Part shown: positions 44,498-56,600 of the stretch, piece by piece
Numbering within the stretch: position 1 is the stretch's first letter
Layout of the letters: each line of letters opens with the position of its first letter
Source of the DNA: Cylicocyclus nassatus
Taxonomy: Eukaryota > Nematoda > Chromadorea > Rhabditida > Strongylidae
Assembly (NCBI GenBank): GCA_958299035.1
Contig: CATQJL010000316.1
Location: forward strand, 41,590,025-41,654,024
Direction of reading: 5' to 3'
Length of the DNA stretch: 64,000 bases
Notes under the pieces: model-generated
Told to the model about the DNA's origin: nothing
Seen by the model: the letters and a program-made list of their open reading frames with translations, nothing else
The model's database searches: none
Made by a program: the position numbers and the translations under genes

Positions 44498-44613
44498 AAC
44501 TACAGTGCCCATATGAAAATTTCGATCTTGCTACTATGGACAGCGAGGGATACATGTACGTCCATCCACACTACTCAGCCTATCCAAAATATACAAACGA
44601 CGTTAAATGCAAG
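44406..44613 (+). CDS. DUF229 gene, exon a
   Basis: It encodes PKLGSFHTTLQPSATERLRQ, then LQCPYENFDLATMDSEGYMY and YPKYTNDVKCK, the N-terminal Cys-containing region of the family. It ends phase 0 at aag|gtgagc. The start is uncertain: the first attgcag (44,405) allows the longest exon; acceptors at 44,472 or 44,505 are also in phase. Confidence 0.7.
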
Positions 44614-47600
44614 GTGAGCCGTATGCAGCAGGCCCCTTCTTGATCAATAAAAAAAATTTAAGGTTGTTTTTTTGGAAGGAGCGCTGAGAAATAACATTAC
44701 AGGCAGAGGAAAAAACGATTTTAGAGAAGTCGCGGAAGTGGAGGTTGATCTCTTGAATACAGCTTAGAGACTGAGCCAAACCACTACCTTAACTTTCAGG
44801 CACCCGAGAATACGCGATTTTTTGCCAATGGGGATGTGTTCTGCATACGCTGCTTCAGAAATGGCACAATAATATTCGAGCATGTCTATCCTGGCATAAG
44901 AGATTTGAACAAGGAGCCTAACATGGTGAAGTATGAAGAAGTAGCTACAAATATTTTCTCAAAGCGCGTTTAAGATATATACTGCCAAAGATATGGAGTC
45001 ATTCGATGATTATGGCAGAAGGAATGAGTCAAAACCAAATAAGAAGCCTGACTTGCATTACTCTATTGATATTCTCGCTTTTGATTCAACTTCTCGAACG
45101 ATGTTCATGCGACATTTACCTCGTACCATGGAAACCATGAACAAGCTAGGATATGAGCTTTTTTTTGGTTACACTAAGGTGACTTTCATTTTTGATTTCT
45201 AATCTATGTTCTCACTAATTTGAATCACTTCATGATTAATCTCATTTTGCATTTAGTTTTATAAATATCATTAGTTTTTAGCAAAGCTATGACTACGATT
45301 TATCCATTATGTCTCTATCTTTGCTGCGCACTAGGTAGGCATAGAACATAGCCACTACTTCTTGTACTATGGGGAAAGAAGAGAAATCCTTTCAATTTTT
45401 AACATAAACGTTTTTGAACCGTAATACCATAAAGTTGTAGTTCCATACGGTACATGCAACTGTCAGCGCCCGCTCTGCAACCTCTTGCGACTGAGCACTA
45501 ATTCATGAGCCCTCCCTACAATCTCTTGCGACGCGTCTATGGGCGTATTGCTCTGGTATGGTATGATACAGAGTTGCAGAGATGTACGAGTGCAAGCACA
45601 GGTTAAAAAGCCGATATGAGTTGACACACACTGCATAAAAATGGATACATTTGATTTACCTGCAAACTTGAGGCTTTGGAAGACAGCAAATACTAGTGAC
45701 AAAGGCTATTCAAAGTATTTTTTAATTTTACTGTTCTTACTGAAAGTAGAAAATCATATTGCGCACGACTTGTTGCTGATGCATTTGGAAAGCCACAAAT
45801 GCCTGGTGACAACGTCTGCCAAGATTGCACCGTTGCAACAGATTTAGGCTGTTTTAAACGGCATTAATTATGCGACGTCAAGTCTGCGGCAATTAGCGAC
45901 GGTGGTACAGTCGAGTAGATTTAGCGGTAAATATAGTGTGCTTGCACAGAAGGTGAAATGCGGTGAAATTTGCGCGTGAACAAGTAGCCACGTCAGTACC
46001 GCGGGTATCTTGCGCGCGCAGTTGGCCGGCGTCACAGTCGAAACTATTTCTTCGTGCGCCAATTTTACCGCATTTCACCTTCTGTGCAAGCACACTATAT
46101 TTACCGCTAAATCTACTCGACTGTATGTGCTAAAGCACATTGCATGCGACAATCCGCCGTCGCAAAGCACGGTGTGGGACCGGGTGATCTATGCGACTTA
46201 TTACCACACTCCTAATTCGCAAAGGTTTGCTCTGGAAATTACAAAGTATGGAGTATTTCAGTCTTTTCAATACACCAATTATTTTTAATCTAATGTGCGC
46301 CTACTTAATCACCACATTTGAAGTGCTCCATAACTGCAACTGATTTGGCAGTGATCCACCTTATGCCATTGTACACACCCATAGCTCCGCTAAAATATGT
46401 ATTAGGTTGTTGCATAAGTTCTGTCCGATTTTTTCGCCTTATGTTTGAAGCAGCTGTTTCTAAGAGATCTTCTCTAATGCGGTACTGTTCGTATCATTAG
46501 AAAGTACTTTTCTTGCGCTTTCTAAAGCGTATCAAATTTCAATAAATTTCTTAGTGTATAGTGTAAGGAGAATTCAGGCCTAAAATCTCCAAGTGGCCGA
46601 GATACGTTCTCATTTTAGAAATATGTTCTTGCGAGGAAATCTCCACAAGGCGCCCTTCAGGCCAGGGTTTTTAAATGGTTGCGGAATAAGGGTGTGATAG
46701 GCTAGATAAGTTCAGTTGTGTGAAGAAAACATCTTGATAGTTTTATTATCAAACATTAATTTTCTGTATAAATGTTTTACAAGCTATAACTTTCTGCGAA
46801 TAGAAGTAATCGACGACTTCAATGTTGGAGGTGCTAGGGTAAAGCAAGGACTAGCAAAGACCATCCACCTATTTTTTTTTGGCGCTCATGTCAAATGAAA
46901 AATTTTCATAATTCGTAAATAGGCATACACACATGCGCTGAAGCGAGGTCAAAAAATGGCTAATTTTTTGCTCGGTCAAAAAAAATTTCTCGGCAACGCT
47001 ATGGGCTCTTTTATGGCGCACAATAATCTACGAAAAAATCTCTATCTATCCTTTGTTAGACAAGATGCCCATCAATTCTCATAAGAGAGCATTGCCATGT
47101 CAAGAAAGACAGGTTTACAGAAAAACGCTGTGAAGTTTTTGACTTCTTGCTCCTTTCTTAACACTGATTTTCGCAAGTTTTAGTATGTATCTGATAGCCA
47201 AGGAACTTCTCAACATAAGGAAACTAAGATCTTGGAGAAAAGTTGACTTTGAAAGAAGTTATGACATTTTGAACTCAAAAAATTCAAATCGGACAGAACT
47301 TATGCAACAATCTATTCCTATGTCCCAAAAGTAAACTCCATTTTGAGATAAATTGAGCTGTCCTTGTTTTTCTAGTAGACTTAAGGTACCATTCGATAGA
47401 AAGGAGCAAGCTCTCCAGAAAGAGCACAAAGATCCACCTAAGTGGTAATCCACCCAAAATTTGGGCCAAAAATCAAAATTTTTCAGCTACCCTAAAAATC
47501 GGATCTCCTTCCAGAATATTACTCCGGACTTCCAACTTGGTCTTTATATAGTAGACACATAGTAGTATCCAAAAATATATTTGGTGGATTTTTTCCGGGG

Positions 47601-50600
47601 CTCAAATTTGAGAAAAAAAGTGCTCCGAAAATGCCAAAATGCCACTTTTTTCGCTTTTTTTATGTACAACTTGGTATTTCTCAATTATAAGAGCACATAC
47701 AGGGGTAAGGTTTCAAAATTATACTTAGTAAGGCTTGTAGAAACAATGACATGTGTGGCAAGGGCTGGGAACGGAGTTTGCCATTTTTGGACAATTTTTG
47801 TTTCTCGCTTTCTATGCTCCGAAAAAATTCGGTGAAGGCATATTTGAGTACTATTATATGTCTAATGTATAATGACCAAATTAGGTCTGTAGGACTCTTC
47901 GTAGCAAAAGTCCAATTTTTAGGTGACAAAATTTTTTTCGATTTTAGCTTCAAACTTTCCAGGAATGCGATTTAGGCGGACACTTGGTGGGTATTTTGTA
48001 GAGCTTGATCTGCTCTATCGAATGATACCCTAAATTTACAGCAAAAACAATAACAGCTTAAATTATTTGAAAAAGGAGTTTACCGTTGGGACAACTTAAT
48101 AATACTGATCCTCAAGTATGACCTATTCCGATGAGTGGGCGTGCTGCAATTTGCGCAATATTGGTCGAAGCCGCCTTTCCAAACAAGCTTATAACTTTGA
48201 AGGGCATTGAACGCTAACTTTAAATTTGTTTCCGTTGTTTGCCAAGCACTTCGGGACGCCCTGTTAAGTTTTTTTGGTGCGAAGCGTGAACGCAAATCTA
48301 GGTAAAATAATCAGTTGTTACTTCTCCTCAGCACTCAGAGAGAGCTTTATTAAGTACTAGCTTGCATACCCGGCTCCGCTTACCGCTGTCATTACAGTGA
48401 GGTAATTTTTCTGATTCTTTGCGATTTCCCCGCCCCTGTCCCCACTTCCCAGTATGCTTTCGTAATCAGCATGCTCTTTTACCCCCTGTGCCAACTGCCA
48501 ACTCCGTAGCTCAAAGTTTTGCAAAATAAAAACCCGATAAAACTGATAAAAGTTATGGATAATTCGGACATTAATATATTGTAGTATTCATAATCAGCAT
48601 GCTCACTTATCACACCCTCCTTCCCCCCTCCCCCCCCCCTTGTATCAACTCCCAGCCAAACTGTCGTCTCGGCCAAACTACGCTCAAAATCGATGGAAAT
48701 TGGTGAAATTATTATCAGTTAACAACATAAAGTACCTGCGACGCCCCGCGCCAAAGTTTGGTCCGAATCGGTTCAGAATTAGAATTTGTATTCGGAACAT
48801 ACATACACACATACATGCGTACAAACATACATACACACAAACAAACAGACATTCACCTTTATTTATGAGTGAAGTAGACAGAAGCTATCCAAGTAATCAA
48901 GTGCATGCTGCTGCTTGACCATTGGAGCACATCTAGACGATTTTGTGGAAAGTCTGCTTTCACTGAAAAGGCTTCCCTCCTAGCTAAGTATCATTAAAAG
49001 TTGTCTAAACTGATGATTTGGAGAAAGGCCTCACTGCACTGCATATTGAGGGTACTCAAAAAAAGCATTCAAAATTTTAGTAAGTTTATTAATCTCCTGG
49101 CAAAGAGTCGTAGTAATGTTTCACAACACTAAAAGCCACGCATACAACCGAGCTTCACAAATGGCGCAAGTCAATGGGCAAGTCGCATCCTGATAGTCGC
49201 ATCATGCCGTTGCCTGTATCTCTATTGAATCAGGAGAATATGGCTTCTATCAAGATGCGATACGGATTGTGAGCAACTACGTCACCAGAACCGTCAACTA
49301 CTACGTTCTCAGTTTACTTAATTTGATGATCTGGTATTTCAGACAGGATCTGGTACTTTAGAAAGCAGCGTCCGAACATTGTGAGAGCTACTCGAGCAAA
49401 CTTGTGGCATGTAAAAACCTAATGCGTGCAAGAGAGGAGGAGGAAGGAGGAGAAGGGATTAAGCCGCGAAATCTTTTAAAATCACGTGCAGAGTCATAGA
49501 AATGTGCATTTGACTTGTTCAGAACTGCAAATGATTGCAAAAATTTTGAAAAATTCCTGAAATTTTGAAAGATTAGGTTGATGCGAAAATAAAGAACGTT
49601 TTTCAAATTTTCACTTCAACTTGCTATAATTTTCTATACAACCTACATTTTGAAATGTGGTAAAGACTATCGGATGCCGCCTTTCGTCAATACAACGCAC
49701 ATCAAATTGTACTCATCTTATATATAAAGCTGAATGTCTGTTTGTCTGTCTGTCTGTATGTCTGTATGTCTGTCTGTCTGTCTGTACGTATGTTCCGAAT
49801 AGAAAATTCCATTTCTGAACCGATCCGGACTAAACTTGGCACACATACACTATGGGCCCCGGCGGGTGTCATAGGCTACTTTTCGTCATCGATCGATATC
49901 GATTTTATCGATTTTTTGCAAAATTTGAGCTACGGGGCTGGGAGTTGGCACAGGGGGGTAAGTGAGCATGGGGATTCCGAATACAATATTAGTTTTCAAA
50001 ATCGTGCATTACTTTTATCGATTTTATCGATTTTTTTTGCAAAGTTTGAGCTACGGGGCTGGGAGTTGGCACAGGGGGGTAAGTGAGCATGGGGATTCCG
50101 AATACAATATTAGTTTTCAAAATCGTGCATTACTTTTATCGATTTTATCGATTTTTTTTGCAAAGTTTGAGCTACGGGGCTGGGAGTTGGCACAGGGGGG
50201 TAAGTGAGCATGGGGATTCCGAATACAATATTAGTTTTTTAAATCGTGCATTACTTTTATCGATTTTATCGATTTTTTGCAAAGTTTGAGCTACGGGGCT
50301 GGGATTTGGCACAGAGGGGTAATCGAGCATGCTGATCACCCCCGTAGGGGTGATCAGTATGGGCGGAAAAACATGAATCAAAAAACAAAAAAAAGTTTTT
50401 TTCTGTAGTCTCGTTTTCAGCAGAACATAACTCTCTTCATAGTTCGTAGTCCATCTTGTAGCCGCAAGTCGGTAGTACAATACATATGGAAAGAGCGTGG
50501 AAAAAAGAGATTGGCGAAAGCAAAAAAATCAAAATTTAGAAATACCAAGTTTTTCAGCATTTTTCAGTGGGACTCAAAATCCCGAATCATAGCATTTTCT

Positions 50601-53600
50601 AATTTTCTGCGTGCTGAACAGCTAAATGCCTTTACTAAAGCTGTCAACAAAATGCTCTACTCTCACGCTTACAGAAATGAGCAAAACTTTTGGGATTGCA
50701 TTCTACAAGAGAAAGATGTGGGCCATAGAATGATCGCAACCATTACCCCATTATCCATGTTAAGGCGCCTGTAGCTTAGCTTAGATAGCTTCAAAAAAAT
50801 ATGGTTACGTATGCATAATGTAGAATTTCTATCACATATAATGGCAAAATTTCTGAAAACGTGCCTCAATTTGCGCTTGAATTCTGGCCAGAAAAGTGAA
50901 TGCGACAAAAATCTGGTTTTGTGTGCGGTCATTTGGAGCCCTATAAATTCTTAACGGACTATGCTAAATGTCCATTTTAAGCAGCTTTGTATAAAGCATG
51001 AAAAGTTTCAAAGGAAGAAGTTTAATTGAGAAAAGTTGTCCAGAAAAAAGTCCTAGAAAAACGCCCATTAATTTTGCATCAACCGAATAGCTTCTTCTTT
51101 GTTCTCCCCCCCCCCCCTTCCCCCTCCCCCCCCCCCCAAACGCAAATCCTGGGACCGCCAGTGCAAAATACAAATGTTTTCTGTGGCATACCTCTTTTCG
51201 TATATAAGTTTCATCAATTGCCATATCACGGATGTTCCTAGAGATTAATATTCAGGCAAATTTGGGCGCAAGGGTTTTTTGCCTAAAAACTGATGAGGGG
51301 GTCCTAACTAAGGCATTACAAGCGGCAACGTAAAAATTCAATTACACGGCTGAAAATCCATCCTTAAACCCTTCTCGCATTGAACGAACTGTTTGCGCTG
51401 CCGCTTGGGCAATGACTCAGCTACGACCCTCTCATCACTTTCCGGGCAGAAGAACCATGTGCCCAGATTTGTCTGGAGACTGCCTTTAAAGCTGGAATGA
51501 GTCGTTTCAGATCGGAGACAATTCAGCAGTAAATATTCTGCCAATCCTTGCCGGAGATTTGCCTGAAGCTCTTAAACAGTCAAAGATAGATGAATTTGGA
51601 GATATAAACATCGAGTGGATTTTACCTTCAAAACAAAAGATAGATCCAGACAACATACCGTTTCTATGGAAGTTAATGGAGAAAGGTGTGGACCTTGTTA
51701 ATTTTTGATAAAAAATGTTATTACTCTTGAAATAACAACAGATTTACAAGAAAATGATGAAAATTTCAATAGCTTAGAATCATTTGAAATATGCCAAAAT
51801 CAAGATACACAATCCAATTATGTTTCGAAACATCTTTTTGAGAATACTTGGATGTTTTTTGAGATTTTTTACAGCATAATTTTCTTGTTTTTAGAATTTG
51901 GATGTCGTTCTATGTTCAATGAAGACATAGGAGTAGCTCACCGTGGTTTGTTCCACTATCCACCGGAAGAATTTCTTCCTGGCTTTACCTCACTGCCGGC
52001 GGATCATTTCTATCGAACTTATTATCTTGCTGTGTATAAGGTCAGTGAAAGGCAATCATGTTCCGCTAGTTTATTTCCATTTGTATTTTAATATTTTAAG
52101 TATACTTAATTTGTTTAGAGATGGAAATATACTCAGTGTAAAGATGGTGACCAAGTTCAACGACGTTATATGGATTTGTGGCGTCGTTTCGCAAATAAAT
52201 ACAAAGATATCTGCCATATGGGCTTTACATTTGTGACAACGTAAGTGGCTTCATGTATACTTATGCGAGGCTTCAATACTTAAGCGAACGAATAGTTATT
52301 TAGAATTTCTCATGAATGGGGCTTTACGCTTGAACTTTTGGACGAACAACTTTCTTCAAGTCTTGAAAACCTTTATTTCACAGGTAAAATAAAAGCACTT
52401 ACTGTTTTGATTAGTAGCTATCAGGACGATTAGAAATTGCGAATTCAATTAGAGTGTTTCATAACTGATACACTTTTCTGGATTTTAATTTCATATCAAG
52501 GTAATTCTTTCCCAAAACCTTCTTTCTTAGCGCAGTAGCAAACAATAATCTTTGGCTATACTAGACATACCTACGCTGGATTGTAGCCTTTCCGAGAAGA
52601 ATTTCTTAGCTTTGTAGCTTGTAACTTCCAAATCATTCTTATGAAAACTCGGAATTCAAGAAAGCTTTACTTGCTCATAAACGCACTGAAACGACGCGGA
52701 CTTTCCTCATTATATAGCCAATGATCAGTTAAGCAAAAAGGCAAAGTATGGAACCTGCAAAGTTTTTGCGAAAAATACTGCAAAAGAAATAATATTTTCC
52801 ACTTTTCAGCATTGAGGAAGACAGAAAACTGTCTCTCTCAAGATTTCCTATTTTTTCTCCCTGAAAAACGTGGGAACCTTGCGACGTTTTTAGGGGAGTA
52901 AAGGTCTTTCTATCAGTAAGTTACTAGGTCTATTCTAGCTGTAAGAGCAAAGTTGTGCGGCCACTTTACCTTAAGATTTCAATGCAGCATGAAATAGCCT
53001 TATCGACTAGTATGTTCGAGTTTTTGGATCAGGATCATTTAAAAACCTAATTCTGCTAAGCATTTCGTAGAAGAGAACTTCGAAATCGCTATGCTTATTT
53101 TTCGAAACAATCGACCATTTTCATGAAAATAGAAAAACAAGAGAATTTTGAGTTTTAGACGCTTTTCTTTGGAAGGAAACTTTGGTTTGAACAAAGTTTG
53201 CGAAAACAAAAGCACTATGAGAAATTAGAAGGTTCGCGCTTTCAAATACCTAGGGATCTCATGAAAATCGGTCACTTTTGAAAACCAGCTTTTTCAAAAA
53301 GATGAAAAAACGTGCATTGATTATGAGACAACCTGGTATTGATATTCATCAAAAAATGAGTTCAGCCCTCTAAGCCACTCAAACGCAGCTTTACTCCGTC
53401 TAATAACAAGCCGTTGTTTGCTCTTATTATAGCTCAGACCGTTTTTGTCTTCCAGGAAAAAGCATTTTAAGTTAGCTTGGTATACAAACAAGTTTGAAGT
53501 CAAAAGAGAATTTATCACCTGAGACAATTCGAATTCAAAAAGATAAAGCGCGATACAGTGCGGGTACAGAGATACATATGCAGATGCACGCGCGTCAGAA

Positions 53601-56600
53601 TTGACGGCTTGTTTTTTGACTGCGCAATGCAATAGTCACGAATTTGCCCCTCCTATCATTGAGAAAATTTGAGAAAATCTCAAATCCTCCCACTTACTAA
53701 AACTTATAGGGCATTCGAAAAATCACGATGGCGCGATCGCGCGCGACACGGACGCACCTCCCAGCAATCGCAACTGCATTTTCTAGGTTTTCATCTCTAA
53801 TCGAATGGTTTTTCTGCTTACGTATGGCAGCATATAGACATTGGAAGAGACTGAGCTGAGAATTGAGGTGTATGAGTGTTTTCTGCTCCTGTGCGCGCAA
53901 AGACCGCAGCCAAATCCGTCGTCACGGTTTTACAAACGACGTTTATCTGTTCGCGAGCGCAGCTTTCCAATCTTAAACAATGTCTATCCGAAAACCCTTT
54001 TCTTACTCTAAAATTGCGCACTAAATTAGTGCAGTCTTTGCCTTCAACAATGTAAAGCTGAAAATTCAAAAAGTCAAAGAAAACGGCAATCTGCTTTTTC
54101 ATGCTTGCTAATTAGCTTACTGAAATCAAGGCCCGCACTGGCGGTTTATTAGCAGCTGGGTATTGTTTTGGGACAGAAAGCAGAAGAGGTGTCGTTTCTG
54201 TGGCTGAAAAAACACAATTTAGGTTACGTTTTTTAGCCGACGTTTGTCTTTTTGATTGTTCTTTACGTTTACGGTTTAGAGTCAAAGGGGACTTTGTAAA
54301 TTCTTGAAAAGTTCAAGGAGGACTTCGTTTTTTGCATTTTCGAAAAGCCACCTCGTGCCGAGCCCTGCAATACTGCAGCATTTTGGCCTTTTTGTATACT
54401 CCTCAAAAGCAGGAAATTTCTTTAAATTCATAGATCCATCACTTTATAGGCAAACGGTTCCTTACGGTTGCGAAAGGGACTATGTGTTAGCGCGAAGTGT
54501 GGCCTACAATTAACTCCTGCTTATACAAAAAGGAAATACGTGAACGGAAACACGAAAATATAAATCAAAAATCTTGTTTTGCCCAAACTGATAGTTCAAT
54601 TCTTTGGCTCACATTCTGAACAAAACCTTTCTAAATCTCAAAAGATTGTCTTCTGTAGATTGCAGTAAGATCATTCTGAAACACGAATTTGGGCACATTT
54701 ATTTCTAAGGTTTTCCGTGGCAATGCTGCAAATTTGGCGTAATTTTGGCACACAATGATGAATAAGCTCTGAACTGCCTCTTTTTTGTTATGATAATACC
54801 CTATCGTTGGTAGAGACGATTACAGAAAAGCGATAAAGCGCAGTCACAGAAAAATCGATAGATTACCAGGTAATAATTAATTTAGAGCTTACTTGTGGAA
54901 TATTTTAGACTCCTCGACGTGTTTGAGCATTTTAATAGTAATGTGATTGTTATGGGGTGTATTAGACGATGTATAAGCATGCCCAAGATTCGTTGGGACT
55001 TTATTTCTTGGTTTAGAAAACACCTGCCACCGTCTTGATTTTCAAAAATTAGATGCTTCCAAACTTTTCAGTAGCACATTTGAGCAAGATGTCTCAAAAC
55101 ATAAGGCTTTGAAATACGTTTGGCGCCGCCTTCTTATTGCCGGCAGTTGGTATAATAAGAGCCAATATCAGTTCCTAATTTATAGATTGTGCGCAGCATC
55201 TCGGCTTCATAGACGGTCGGAAAATCCTTTCTATGTTGAAAAGGATATATAAGAATAAGATAGGATCCTCAGAACCTTCTTGCTTCTAATTTGGAATAAA
55301 AAGATCTTGTCAACTGTTATACATTTGCGCACAGTTTCGTCTTTTACATCGCACAAACTCTTCTTTTTACTTGTATTTCTCACATAGCTCTTTGAGCGTC
55401 TAGTTATAAAAAAGATATTTCCAAGTTGTGTGCCTTGTGTGCCTGTTTTGATGTTTCCGCACTTGAACGGCAACAAAACGCCTGTAGGAGGTTTCTGAAA
55501 GCGTCTTTAGGGGCTTACAGGTCTTAGAGCCAAAAAACGCGATTTGAAACCTGCCTTGCGGACATATCTATATAAAATGTTTAGGAGCGCTAGATAAGGG
55601 AATCAGCATCATAATGGGTGATCATGGTAATCGAATGGGACGGCAACAATACTCATACAGCGGCAGAATAGAGGAGCGCATGCCTCTCATGGCTATTCGC
55701 TTGCCACCAGACTTCAAGAAAGCACATACGAATGAATATCTCAATTTCATTACAAACAAATGGAAACTGACAAGGTAAGTTTGAAACGAGCTTATTCATT
55801 TCTTGGTGTGAAGGTTTTAGTATACTGCAGTTTCATTCGTAGACTAACGCAATTTTCGATTTTCCAGGTTGACTTAAATAATATTAGGTTGCTCCGTAAG
55901 TCTTTTCACACCTGAATTTTCAGCGACATTAATCAGTACTTTTTGAGCTCCTAATAGAATGCGGGTAACCGTTCTACAGATCAAAGCAAGCTCTACAAGA
56001 TGGCGTTCAAAAGTTCGCACTAAGCTCAATTCACAACAAGTTACAAGCAAAATAAAGAAATTTCCGAATTTTTGGAAAAAAAACAATTATCATTCTCAAG
56101 TCAGTTCGGAACAACTCGCGAATACTTTTCGGCGACAAATGGGTGATTATATATAGTGTGGACCCCGGCCAGGTTCCCATAGGTACTTCCGCAGCGCGCA
56201 CGCAGCGCGCGCCCTTCTCAATGCCTCTTGTCTCACTCATGAGCAGTAGAGCATATTTATGCTCACAAAGGAGAAAAATGTGATGTGGAAACCTCTAGGT
56301 TCCCCACGAAAGAGAAGTATGCAAGAATGAAACGTAGGCAAGTTCCATGAATACCTCAAACTCAATCAATGGATGCATGTTCCGAACTTGCACTGATGAA
56401 TAGGTTGTAATAGCTATACGTAGAAGAACTAAAGAACAACAGCATTCTTAAAACATTCCTCTTCGTAGACGTAAAAACTAGAGTGGTCAAACATTCCAAA
56501 AAAGTGGATATTTCAGTAAACAAATGCCTACTGGCTTCTCGGAAGGCTCAATTTTGACTTAAAATACTGTCTACACCTTACACATCAAACGGAAGGGGAC

